Shown here piece by piece: positions 21,605-30,825 of a stretch of DNA of 44,566 nt. The stretch comes from an uncultured beta proteobacterium. Its GTDB lineage: Bacteria > Pseudomonadota > Gammaproteobacteria > Burkholderiales > Burkholderiaceae_C. The DNA is taken from NCBI GenBank assembly GCA_903914175.1, contig CAIWNX010000101.1:1-44566 (forward strand). Reading direction: 5' to 3'. The first letter of the stretch is position 1, and each line of letters starts with the position of its first letter. The notes beneath the pieces were generated by a model. The model had not been told where the DNA came from, searched no databases, and worked only from the letters and a program-made list of their open reading frames with translations. A program made the position numbers and the translations under genes.

Positions 21605-21673
21605 GTCATTGCGGACTTGATCCGCAATCCATTGTCCGCGTGGCACTGGATGCCGGATCAGGTCCGGCATGAC
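21605..21673 (+). repeat. Palindromic repeat family A, copy 4 (full)
   Basis: GTC, ATTGCGGA/TCCGCAAT, a spacer with GCGTGGCACTGG, then ATGCCGGA/TCCGGCAT and GAC. It lies in the 141-bp gap between liuD and ghrA, within the long minus-strand gene run. Transcribed, it would form two adjacent hairpins in the mRNA. Confidence 0.9.
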
Positions 21674-21683
21674 AACGGGCCTC

Positions 21684-23804
21684 TTACCCAACCACCAGCT
21701 TGAGCAACTCCGCCCCCTCGGGCACCTGGTCGCCGGGCGCGTAGAGCAACTCGGCCACCACGCCATCGGCCGGTGCGGCGATGGTGTGTTCCATCTTCAT
21801 GGCTTCGAGCACGGCCAGTGTCTGACCCGCCTTGACCTTGTCGCCGGCCTTGACAGCGAAGGACACCACCTTGCCCGGCATCGGCGCTGTCAATCGACCG
21901 CCTTCGACCTGCGCATCACCGGCGTGCGCCAGTGCATCGACGACCGTGATCTGTGTTGCGCCCTGCGCCGAGAAAATATGAACCGTCGCGCCGCTCTGGT
22001 AAACATTGACGATCTGGCGCCGGCTGCCAAAACGCACGTCAATGCCGTGCGTCACCGTGACAAAGGCGAAGGAAGCGACCTCGCCGGCCACGTCCAACTG
22101 CAAACTGCCGTCGTGCAGTGTGGTCATCTGTACCACCTGCACTTCACCGGCAAACTCGTAGTCGAATCGGCGCGTGCTCGGGCCGTGTGAGCGCCAGCCG
22201 TCGCGCCGGGCCCAGGGGTCGAACCACTGTGACTGATCGGCAACGCCCGCCTCATTGGCCTGCTCCCGCAGCAGTGTGTTGGCGATGGCGCCGGCAACGG
22301 CCAGCGTCAGACCCACCTTCTCCTGTTTGAACAGCACCGCGGCTTCACGCGGGATGAGACCGGTATCGAGATCGGCCTGCACAAAGGACTTGCTTTGCAC
22401 CACGTTGCGCAGGAACTGTACGTTGGTGTTCAGGCCAACGATGTGCGTCTGCGCCAGCGCCACGTCAAGCCGCGCCAGTGCTTGCGCACGGGTCTCACCG
22501 TGCACGATGAGCTTGGCGACCATCGAGTCGTAGAAGGGCGAGATCGCATCGCCCTGGCGTACACCGGAGTCGACGCGCACGCGCGGACCAACCGGTGCGT
22601 CGGCACGCTCGAAGGTCACGCACTCTGGCAGGCCGTAAACCTGCAAGGTACCGGTGGCCGGCAGGAAGTTGTTGTCGGGGTTTTCGGCGCAGATGCGCGC
22701 CTCGATCGCATGGCCGTTGATCTTGAGTTGATCCTGGCGCAACGGCAGTGGCTCGCCCGACGCCACGCGAAATTGCCACTCGACCAGATCCTGGCCTGTG
22801 ATCGCTTCCGTTACCGGATGCTCAACCTGCAGCCGCGTGTTCATCTCCATGAAGTAGAAGGCCCCCACGCTTGCCACTTCGTGTGCTGCGCTGCCCCCCG
22901 AGGGGGCTAATTTTCCTTGGGGCGGCCTGGCGGAAAATTGCCCGTCATCCCCGTGCGTTGACGCCGTCTCAACGATGAACTCGACCGTGCCGGCGCCAAC
23001 GTAGCTCACCGCACGCGCTGCCGCCACCGCCGCCTCTCCCATCTTCTGGCGCAACTCGGGCGTCATGCCGGGGGCCGGCGCTTCTTCCAGCACTTTTTGA
23101 TGGCGGCGCTGCACCGAGCAGTCGCGCTCAAAGAGGTAAACGTAGTTGCCATGCGTGTCGCCGAAGACCTGAATCTCGATGTGGCGTGGACGCTGCACGT
23201 ATTTTTCGATCAGCACCGCGTCGTCGCCAAAGCTGTTGATCGCTTCACGCTTGCAACTCGCCAGTGCCGCGGCAAAGTCCTCGGCCTTGTCGACCGCGCG
23301 CATGCCCTTGCCACCGCCGCCGGCACTGGCCTTGATCAGCACCGGGTAGCCGATGGCGTCGGCCTCGCGCTGCAGCAGCGCCGGGTCCTGGTCAGCGCCG
23401 TGGTAACCCGGCACCAGCGGCACACCCGCCTTGCCCATCAACTGCTTGGACTCGGCCTTCAGCCCCATGGCCTTGATGCTCGAAGGCAGCGGGCCGATAA
23501 AGACCAGGCCGGCATCGGCGCAGGCCTGGGCGAACTCCTCGTTTTCGCTCAGGAAGCCATAACCCGGGTGCACCGCCTGCGCGCCAGTTGCCTTGGCCGC
23601 TTCCAGGATCTGCTGCCAGCGCAGGTAGCTATCGCGCGGCGCGCTGGCGCCAATGTGCACGGCTTCGTCGCAGACGCTGACGTGCTTGGCGTTGGCGTCG
23701 GCGTCGGAATAAACCGCCACCGTCTTGATGGCCATGCGCCGCGCCGTCGCAGCCACACGGCAGGCGATCTCGCCCCGGTTCGCAATGAGAATTTTGTTAA
23801 ACAT
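21684..23804 (-). CDS. liuD: Methylcrotonyl-CoA carboxylase biotin-carrying subunit
   Basis: 706 residues: biotin carboxylase N-domain (ILIANRGEIACRV), ATP-grasp (KASAGGGGKGMR; EMNTRLQVEHP), C-domain (INGHAIEARICAENP), a linker/BT region and the biotinyl domain with VLEAMKMEH (biotin on Lys670). With LiuB it carboxylates 3-methylcrotonyl-CoA in leucine breakdown. Context (LiuB, HMG-CoA lyase) supports this over acetyl- or propionyl-CoA carboxylase. Oddity: between EFIVE and FYFMEMNTR, about 33 extra residues (near 281-314) are encoded by a palindromic repeat that keeps the frame; normally a tight hairpin turn of a few residues links these two Mg-binding strands. The start lies 15 nt after the liuB stop. 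Confidence 0.93.
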   Translation of the reverse strand: MFNKILIANRGEIACRVAATARRMAIKTVAVYSDADANAKHVSVCDEAVHIGASAPRDSYLRWQQILEAAKATGAQAVHPGYGFLSENEEFAQACADAGLVFIGPLPSSIKAMGLKAESKQLMGKAGVPLVPGYHGADQDPALLQREADAIGYPVLIKASAGGGGKGMRAVDKAEDFAAALASCKREAINSFGDDAVLIEKYVQRPRHIEIQVFGDTHGNYVYLFERDCSVQRRHQKVLEEAPAPGMTPELRQKMGEAAVAAARAVSYVGAGTVEFIVETASTHGDDGQFSARPPQGKLAPSGGSAAHEVASVGAFYFMEMNTRLQVEHPVTEAITGQDLVEWQFRVASGEPLPLRQDQLKINGHAIEARICAENPDNNFLPATGTLQVYGLPECVTFERADAPVGPRVRVDSGVRQGDAISPFYDSMVAKLIVHGETRAQALARLDVALAQTHIVGLNTNVQFLRNVVQSKSFVQADLDTGLIPREAAVLFKQEKVGLTLAVAGAIANTLLREQANEAGVADQSQWFDPWARRDGWRSHGPSTRRFDYEFAGEVQVVQMTTLHDGSLQLDVAGEVASFAFVTVTHGIDVRFGSRRQIVNVYQSGATVHIFSAQGATQITVVDALAHAGDAQVEGGRLTAPMPGKVVSFAVKAGDKVKAGQTLAVLEAMKMEHTIAAPADGVVAELLYAPGDQVPEGAELLKLVVG
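22862..22950. repeat. Palindromic repeat family B, copy 1 (inside liuD)
   Basis: Two stem-loops: GCCCCC (22893-22898)/GGGGGC (22902-22907) and AATTTTCC (22909-22916)/GGAAAATT (22932-22939). On the left is CCCCCACGCTTGC-N12-TGCGCTGCCC (22862-22896), which recurs with identical spacing inside ctaA. The outer limits are estimated from where normal LiuD homology stops and resumes; the right edge is uncertain by some 20 nt. Confidence 0.8.
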
Positions 23805-23819
23805 GGTGGTCTCTTTTCA

Positions 23820-25442
<1,623 letters not shown>

Positions 25443-25487
25443 GGTGTTCCTTCAAAAGTTCGGGGGCGTTAGACGCCATTGTCTACC

Positions 25488-25531
25488 GGTCAAGAACCGG
25501 GCGCTTGCCAAACAGGTTGCAAATCCTGCCA
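25488..25531 (-). promoter_or_regulatory. Candidate AraC-type operator and -35 box upstream of liuB
   Basis: On the minus strand TGGCA occurs at 25531-25527 and again at 25510-25506, a spacing of exactly 21 bp (two helical turns), the usual geometry of tandem AraC/XylS half-sites. A 17-bp proximal half-site from 25510 would end at 25494, abutting TTGACC (25493-25488), a good -35 for liuB, while no strong -10 follows. This is the layout of an activator-dependent promoter with the regulator gene divergent. By-eye call, unproven. Confidence 0.42.
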
Positions 25532-25551
25532 CTTATGAGCATACTCAGGTC

Positions 25552-26604
25552 ATGTCCGCAAAGCCTGCTTCTGTGCCCACGCCCAACCTGTCCGTCACCG
25601 CCGGCCAGGCGCTGACACCGATGGCGTTTGTAGCGGCCATTGTGGAAGCCTACCGGCGCCACGGGCAAGACCCGGCGCAGGCCTTGAAACTGGCACAAAT
25701 TGCGCCAGTCAGTTTGAAGGACCCAAGGGCACGCATCAGTGCCGCGCAAATGGAGTGCATCTCGGGCGCCGCCATGCAGGAACTTGACGACGAGGCGCTG
25801 GGTTGGTTCAGCCGGCGCCTGCCCTGGGGCAGTTACGGCATGCTGGCGCGCGCCTCGCTCAGCGCCCCCAGTCTGGGTCGCGCCCTGAAACGCTGGTGCC
25901 GGCATCACAGTTTGCTCGCCAGCGACATCACGCTGAGTCTGAGCGTGGCCGGCGAGACCGCCACACTCGCGATCACCGAGCACAGCGATCTGGGCCGCCT
26001 GCGCGAGTTCTGTCTGGTCTCGGTGCTGCGCAACATCCACGGCCTTGCCTGCTGGCTGATCGATTCACGTCTGCCGCTGCAGAGCGCGCAGTTCCCGTTT
26101 GCCGCACCGCCGCACCACGAGGTCTACGGCGTGCTGTTCCCGGGCCCGACGCGCTTTGATTGCGATCACGCTGCCATCGCGTTTGACGCGCGCTACCTGG
26201 CGCTGCCGCTGCGGCGTGATGAGGCCGCGATGAACCAGATGCTGCAACGCGCCCTGCCGCTGACCGTGCGCCAGTACCGGCGCGACCGCCTGCTGGTGGC
26301 GCGCGTGCGCCAGGCACTGGCCGCGCAGCCGGCGCAAACCCGCAGCGCCGAAGACCTGGCCGCGCTGCTCAACGTTTCTCCACGCACCCTGCACCGCCAA
26401 CTGGTTGAAAAAGGCACGTCGTTGCAAACTCTAAAAGACGAAGTGCGCCAGGGCCGCGCGCGCGAGTTGCTGTTGCGCACGGCGCGGCCGCTCAAGCAGG
26501 TGGCCGAAGCGGTGGGTTTTCAAAACGAGAAGAGCTTCATCCGCGCCTTTCGCACCTGGACCGGGCAGACCCCGACCGAGTTCAGGCGCGCGGGGAGGAA
26601 TTAG
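25552..26604 (+). CDS. AraC family transcriptional regulator (Arabinose_bd / OruR-like)
   Basis: 350 residues. The N-terminal ~200 (FVAAIVEAYRRHGQDPAQAL; LGWFSRRLPWGSYGMLARAS) match the ligand-sensing domain of OruR/ArgR-like AraC regulators; the C-terminus has two helix-turn-helices (SAEDLAALLNVSPRTLHRQL and PLKQVAEAVGFQNEKSFIRA) followed by FRTWTGQTPTEFR. The open frame extends far upstream over liuB, but ATG 25552 restores normal length and has AGG five nucleotides before it. Its divergent placement suggests it controls liuB-liuD and perhaps the downstream run in response to leucine or a CoA-ester-derived signal; the signal is unknown. Confidence 0.88.
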   Translation: MSAKPASVPTPNLSVTAGQALTPMAFVAAIVEAYRRHGQDPAQALKLAQIAPVSLKDPRARISAAQMECISGAAMQELDDEALGWFSRRLPWGSYGMLARASLSAPSLGRALKRWCRHHSLLASDITLSLSVAGETATLAITEHSDLGRLREFCLVSVLRNIHGLACWLIDSRLPLQSAQFPFAAPPHHEVYGVLFPGPTRFDCDHAAIAFDARYLALPLRRDEAAMNQMLQRALPLTVRQYRRDRLLVARVRQALAAQPAQTRSAEDLAALLNVSPRTLHRQLVEKGTSLQTLKDEVRQGRARELLLRTARPLKQVAEAVGFQNEKSFIRAFRTWTGQTPTEFRRAGRN

Positions 26605-26612
26605 AAATTGCC

Positions 26613-26640
26613 TGGATTGCGGATCGGAGTCCGCAATGAC
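26613..26640 (-). repeat. Palindromic repeat family A, copy 5 (single hairpin, inverted orientation)
   Basis: GGATTGCGGATC..GTCCGCAATGAC, the reverse complement of the left half of the full units, with stem ATTGCGGA/TCCGCAAT. It fills the 48-bp gap between the convergent AraC and HAD genes, so in either direction it could serve as a transcript-end hairpin. Confidence 0.8.
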
Positions 26641-26652
26641 AACAAATGGCGA

Positions 26653-27312
26653 TCAACCCGCCGCCAGCAACTCCGGCAGATCAGCCATGTGGCCGAACAA
26701 ATGGCTGGCGCCAGCGGCGCGCAGCGCAGCACCCTGCTCGGGCAGCGGGCAAAAGGCCCAAACCGTGGCGCCGGCGGCAACACCGGCCTGCACGCCGGTC
26801 ACCGAATCCTCGATCACCAGGCACTGCGCTGATGCTGCAGCCAGGTGCTGCGCTGCGGCCAGGTAAACATCGGGCGCGGGCTTTGTGCGCGCCATTTCAT
26901 GGCCGCTGAAAATGCAGCCGTCAAAGTAATCGATCAGGCCAACCTTGGTCAGTTGCATCTCGACCTTGAACCGGTCCGCCCCGGACGCGCAGGCAATGCG
27001 CTGGCGCGTGTGGGCATGCGCCGCCGCCACCGCTGCATCGGCTCCGGCAATGATCTCCAGACCCGCATCGAGGGCCTGGTTGCGGCGCTCACGAAACAAA
27101 GCCAGCCAGTCTTCCGTCAGTGCTCGGCCAGTGCGCGCCTCGATCGTGGCGCGCTCATCACGCACTGCTTTGCCGATAAAGAAGCGCATGCAGTCTTCGG
27201 CGCTCATGACCCAGCCAGCTTCGGCCAGCATGGTGCGCAGCACGCCGTTGGTGATGGGTTCGCTGTCAACCAGCACGCCATCGCAATCGAATAAGACCGC
27301 TTCAAATCGCAT
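26653..27312 (-). CDS. HAD-IA phosphatase (beta-phosphoglucomutase / YieH-like)
   Basis: 219 residues of the HAD subfamily IA. Motif I is VLFDCDGVLVDSEP (nucleophile Asp9, acid Asp11), motif II ACASGADR, motif III around KPAPDVYLAAA (Lys) and motif IV LVIEDSVTGVQAG; the helical cap occupies about residues 18-85. Related enzymes dephosphorylate small phosphates such as 6-phosphogluconate or act as phosphosugar mutases; the DCDGVLVDSE form favours the YieH/beta-PGM group. It follows the rhodanese gene by 11 nt on the same strand, so both are probably one transcript. Confidence 0.9.
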   Translation of the reverse strand: MRFEAVLFDCDGVLVDSEPITNGVLRTMLAEAGWVMSAEDCMRFFIGKAVRDERATIEARTGRALTEDWLALFRERRNQALDAGLEIIAGADAAVAAAHAHTRQRIACASGADRFKVEMQLTKVGLIDYFDGCIFSGHEMARTKPAPDVYLAAAQHLAAASAQCLVIEDSVTGVQAGVAAGATVWAFCPLPEQGAALRAAGASHLFGHMADLPELLAAG

Positions 27313-27323
27313 CAGTCATCCAT

Positions 27324-27746
27324 TCAGGGTTTCGGCCGACGGCGCGCCTTTTGCTGCTCCAGCGTTTCGGTCGGCGCGCCCTGCTTGACCCATGCGGCCC
27401 AGCCACCATCGATGTGCGCGACATTGGTCATGCCCATATCCTGCAAGGCCTTGGCCGCCAGCGCGCTGCGCCAACCCGCGCCGCAGAACAGAATGAACTC
27501 CTTGCTCTCATCGGCGAAGATCGGCTTGTGATAGGGCGAAGCCGGGTCAACCCAGAACTCCAGCATGCCGCGCGGCGCGTGAAAAGCATCCAAAACGGTG
27601 CCGTCGTTCAGCTCCCGGATGTCGCGGATGTCAACTACCTGCACATGGGCGTCGTTCAGGCGTGCCTGAACCTCGGCCACAGAATAGGTCGTGACTTCGG
27701 CCATGGCCTCGGCCACGAGTTGTTGATAACCTTTGGTGATGGGCAT
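27324..27746 (-). CDS. Rhodanese-like domain protein
   Basis: 140 residues with one rhodanese domain: VQVVDIRDIRELNDGTVLDA, FHAPRGMLEFWVDP, and the active-site loop ILFCGAGWRSALAA whose Cys would carry the persulfide. The ending HIDGGWAAWVKQGAP is typical. Likely a cytosolic sulfurtransferase or sulfur carrier; acceptor unknown. The start has AAGGAG six nucleotides upstream. The basic tail (ARRRPKP) is unusual but common in this subfamily. Confidence 0.92.
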   Translation of the reverse strand: MPITKGYQQLVAEAMAEVTTYSVAEVQARLNDAHVQVVDIRDIRELNDGTVLDAFHAPRGMLEFWVDPASPYHKPIFADESKEFILFCGAGWRSALAAKALQDMGMTNVAHIDGGWAAWVKQGAPTETLEQQKARRRPKP

Positions 27747-27854
27747 GTTGTCTCCTTGTAATGATCAATAAGTGGAGTCTACCCAGTTGCGGCCCTTGTT
27801 TGCGGCGGATAAGACTGCATATGATCGTCGGGCCTGGTATCTCCATTGCACGGC

Positions 27855-27938
27855 GTAGCCCGTATGAAGCCGAAGGCGCAATACGGGAACCCGGTTGCGC
27901 TGCCAACCCCGTATTGCGCTGCGCTCCATACGGGCTAC
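27855..27938. repeat. Palindromic repeat family C, two nested stems
   Basis: GTAGCCCGTATG (27855-27866) pairs with CATACGGGCTAC (27927-27938), and inside it GCGCAATACGGG (27876-27887) with CCCGTATTGCGC (27908-27919): a perfect 12 + 12 bp cruciform-like unit about 84 bp long. It occupies the divergent gap between the rhodanese and UbiB-like genes. This GTAGCCCGxATG-type unit is, to my knowledge, a common dispersed bacterial repeat. No other feature is visible in the 239-bp gap. Confidence 0.85.
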
Positions 27939-27985
27939 ACGCTACGCATTGCCGACCCTCGACGGAACAAAGGAAGGAATCCCGT

Positions 27986-29386
27986 TTGAACAACAATGAC
28001 GCCCCTGCGAAGCCCGCGCCAACACTGGCCGTGCCCAGCGGGCGCGGCTCACGTCTGGTGCGTCTCGGCTGGATGGCCACGGGCGTTGCGGGGGGCATGC
28101 TGGCCGAGGGTGCGCGCCAGCTTGCGCGCGGCAGGCGGCCCAAGGTCAGCGACCTGCTGTTGACGCCGGCCAATGCGCGGCGCGTGGCCGAGCAACTGTC
28201 CAAGCTGCGCGGCGCGGCGATGAAAGTCGGTCAACTGGTATCGATGGAGTCGGGCGACCTGCTGCCACCCGCGCTGGCCGAAATCCTGGCTCGCTTGCGC
28301 GCGGATGCGCGGGCCATGCCCAAAGCCCAGGTCACGCAAGTGCTGCGCGCCAGTTGGGGCGATGGCTGGGAAAAAAAGTTCAAGCACTTCACGTTCACGC
28401 CGCTGGCCGCAGCGTCAATCGGGCAGGTGCATCGGGCCCAGACACTCGACGGGCGCGACCTTGCCATCAAGATCCAGTACCCTGGCGTGCGCGAGAGCAT
28501 TGACAGCGACGTCGACAACGTGGCCGGCCTGCTGCGACTGTCAGGACTGATGCCCAAGGGCATGGACATCGCGCCGCTGCTGCGCGATGCGAAGCGGCAG
28601 TTGCACGACGAGGCCGACTACCTGCGCGAAGGCAGCTATTTGCAGCGCTACGGCGAGTTGCTCTCCGACGCGCCGCAGTACCTGCTGCCCCGGCTGCACG
28701 CTGATCTGACCACGCGCACGGTGCTGGCCATGGACTACGTGCGCGGCTCTCCGATCGAAGCGCTGCTGGATTCGCCGCAAGCCGAGCGCGACCGCGTGAT
28801 GACGCTGCTATTTGCACTGCTGCTACGCGAAGTGTTCGAGTTCCGTCTGGTCCAGACCGACCCCAACTTTGCCAATTACCGCTACGACACGCGCAGCCAC
28901 CAGTTGGTGTTGCTTGACTTCGGCGCAACGCGCGCCTGCAAGGCACGGATGGCGAGCGACTTCGGACGCATGATCAAGGCCGCCATGGCAACCGACCGTG
29001 AGGCGCTGAGCGCTGCGCTACTGGCCATCGCTTATTTCGACGACAGCACGCAGGAGAAGCATCGTCACGCCGTGCTCGATATTGCGACACAGGCACTGGA
29101 GCCGTTTTGCCAGCACGGCGGCTACGATTTTGGCAGCTCGAACCTGCCCGAACGTGTACGCGCCGCCGGCATGGCGCTTGGGTTGGAGCGTGAATTTGCC
29201 CAGTTGCCGCCGACCGACGCCATGCTGCTGCAACGCAAGTTTGGTGGTCTGTATCTGCTGGCGATCCGGCTCAAGGCCCGCGTTGACCTGCATGGGCTGG
29301 CGCAGGCAACGCTGCATCCGCGCCATCTTGCCCGGGAACCGCTTAGCGCACGGATTGATCGGCAGTCAACTTCTGCCATGCCTTGA
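27986..29386 (+). CDS. ABC1/AarF/UbiB family atypical kinase-like protein
   Basis: 466 residues. Family landmarks are all present: the KVGQLVSM (KxGQ) motif, the Ala-rich loop PLAAASIGQVHRA, the LAIKIQYPG lysine, VQTDPNFANYRYD and LLDFGATRA. UbiB/COQ8 proteins are ATPases that support ubiquinone biosynthesis or lipid handling; this one lacks the C-terminal TM helices of UbiB proper, so it is a soluble paralogue of the AarF type. TTG 27986 was chosen because GGAAGGAA precedes it, while the longer frame runs back through the family C repeat. Its 3' end overlaps the convergent MerR-B12 gene by 44 nt. Confidence 0.88.
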   Translation: MNNNDAPAKPAPTLAVPSGRGSRLVRLGWMATGVAGGMLAEGARQLARGRRPKVSDLLLTPANARRVAEQLSKLRGAAMKVGQLVSMESGDLLPPALAEILARLRADARAMPKAQVTQVLRASWGDGWEKKFKHFTFTPLAAASIGQVHRAQTLDGRDLAIKIQYPGVRESIDSDVDNVAGLLRLSGLMPKGMDIAPLLRDAKRQLHDEADYLREGSYLQRYGELLSDAPQYLLPRLHADLTTRTVLAMDYVRGSPIEALLDSPQAERDRVMTLLFALLLREVFEFRLVQTDPNFANYRYDTRSHQLVLLDFGATRACKARMASDFGRMIKAAMATDREALSAALLAIAYFDDSTQEKHRHAVLDIATQALEPFCQHGGYDFGSSNLPERVRAAGMALGLEREFAQLPPTDAMLLQRKFGGLYLLAIRLKARVDLHGLAQATLHPRHLAREPLSARIDRQSTSAMP

Positions 29387-30242
29387 CCGCTTGCGCCGTG
29401 TCGCGCAGTAGTTTGACACCGGCAACCGGCACGGTCTGCAAGAAGGCAAAGCCCTGGCCACCGACCCAGAGCCGGCAGCGTTTGGGCAGGGCGCGGCGCA
29501 GCGCCTGGGCATAGGCCCGCGCCAGATCCGGGCGCATCACGACACTGGCCGAAATGGCCACCAGCGTGATATCCCAATCCTTGACCGCCTGCACCACATC
29601 AATTACGGGGGTTTGGGTTCCCAAGCTGAAGCAGTCGGCACCGCGCAAGGTCAACGCCGCCTGCACTCCGAGCAAACCCAGGCCATGCACTTCACCCGGC
29701 GGCGTGGTCAACAAAATGCGGTGCTGCAGTTCACTCGGCTGCAGACCCAGCAACTGGCTCTGCACCAATACCAGCACCGCATCCGTGTAATGGTGTTCGG
29801 CGTGCGCGCCGATGCGACCCGCCGCCCACGCATCGCCAACGGCCTGATTGAAAACCGGCAGGCGCTGTTCGACGAATTGCGCCAAACCTTCGCCCTCGAT
29901 CAGCGCAGCAAGGTACTGCCGCACAGCGCCTGGCGCGCTGCCTGGCGCCAGCGTGCCGAGCAACTTCTCGGCGGTCTCGTCAAAAACACAGAGGCCCGAA
30001 CTTTCAGTTTTGCTGGCCAGCAGGGCTTGCAGCTTGGACAAGGGCAAGGGAATCAGCTTGCTCGGGCGCATTCCCAGGCTGATCAACTGTTTGACCAGCT
30101 GCAACTTCTGGAGATCCTTGGCCTGATAGAGCCGCTGGCCGCGCGGGCCGCGCTCGGGCACGGGAAACTGATAGCGCAACTCCCACTTGCGCAACACCTC
30201 CCGGGACAGCCCGGTCGCCTGCTCAATCTCGTTTTGGTTCAT
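29343..30242 (-). CDS. MerR family regulator with B12-binding domain, CarH/LitR-like
   Basis: 299 residues in three parts: a MerR winged helix (residues 1-70, SREVLRKWELRYQFPVPERG), a helical-bundle region (about 85-175) and a cobalamin-binding domain (about 175-285) with the ExHxxG motif as EVHGLG (His186 would bind cobalt) and SLGTQTP. Residues 139-150 read W-x9-E-H (Trp139, Glu149, His150), the light-sensing signature of CarH/LitR photoreceptors that bind adenosylcobalamin in the dark. So it is plausibly a light-responsive repressor. Start 30242 (MNQNEIEQATG) chosen because upstream residues fall outside the domain. It is divergent from a response regulator and c-di-GMP gene; no carotenoid or photolyase gene is here. 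Confidence 0.86.
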   Translation of the reverse strand: MNQNEIEQATGLSREVLRKWELRYQFPVPERGPRGQRLYQAKDLQKLQLVKQLISLGMRPSKLIPLPLSKLQALLASKTESSGLCVFDETAEKLLGTLAPGSAPGAVRQYLAALIEGEGLAQFVEQRLPVFNQAVGDAWAAGRIGAHAEHHYTDAVLVLVQSQLLGLQPSELQHRILLTTPPGEVHGLGLLGVQAALTLRGADCFSLGTQTPVIDVVQAVKDWDITLVAISASVVMRPDLARAYAQALRRALPKRCRLWVGGQGFAFLQTVPVAGVKLLRDTAQAVKAWQKLTADQSVR

Positions 30243-30375
30243 TTCCGTGAAGTGTACAAGGATTCTTCCGTCCGGCATCCAGCCGATCGTCCTGGACAAT
30301 TAGTGTATATTGAAGTAAAACACGGACATCACACATGGTCAAGCACTCGTACAACGGTTCCAATCGGACAAAGCG

Positions 30376-30774
30376 ATGACGCAACAAACCACCCGTCAGG
30401 ACAGCGCCAAACGCGGGACTGTTCTTGTCGTTGACGACAACGCCGATATCCGTCGCCTCGTGCATCTGACACTGGAAAAGCACTACACGGTACTGGAAGC
30501 CGCCGACGGCCACAGCGCCTTGCAGATGCTCTCCGAGCATCGCCCGCCGGTGGTGCTGCTCGACATCATGATGCCGGGTGAATTCGATGGTTTGCAGGTA
30601 CTCGACGCCATCAAGCACGATCCCGAACTCCAGTGCACCCTGGTCGCAATGGTGACCGCTCGCGGTCAGGCCATGGACGGCCTTGAAGCCCGCATGCGGG
30701 GTGCCGACGCCTATTTCATCAAGCCCTTCAGCCCGCGCGATCTCAAGATCTGGGTCGAAAATCGCCTGCCATGA
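30376..30774 (+). CDS. Single-domain response regulator (CheY-like)
   Basis: 132 residues forming a lone receiver domain: acidic pocket Asp20-Asp21, phospho-acceptor Asp63 (VLLDIMMPG), Thr94 and Lys116 (YFIKPFS). No output domain follows. It sits 51 nt before the PAS-GGDEF-EAL gene on the same strand, so it probably acts through protein contacts in that pathway; no cognate histidine kinase is encoded nearby. The gap to the divergent MerR-B12 gene (133 bp) is the likely shared regulatory region. Confidence 0.93.
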   Translation: MTQQTTRQDSAKRGTVLVVDDNADIRRLVHLTLEKHYTVLEAADGHSALQMLSEHRPPVVLLDIMMPGEFDGLQVLDAIKHDPELQCTLVAMVTARGQAMDGLEARMRGADAYFIKPFSPRDLKIWVENRLP

Positions 30775-30825
30775 ACCGGCAGGCGACACAAGACCAGAGC
30801 CGATGCCGGCGTTAATCCGAATGCC

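Noticed and set aside
29122-29577. 151-codon minus-strand frame over the UbiB/MerR-B12 junction
   Set aside because: Overlaps two real genes in the wrong frame; no motif.
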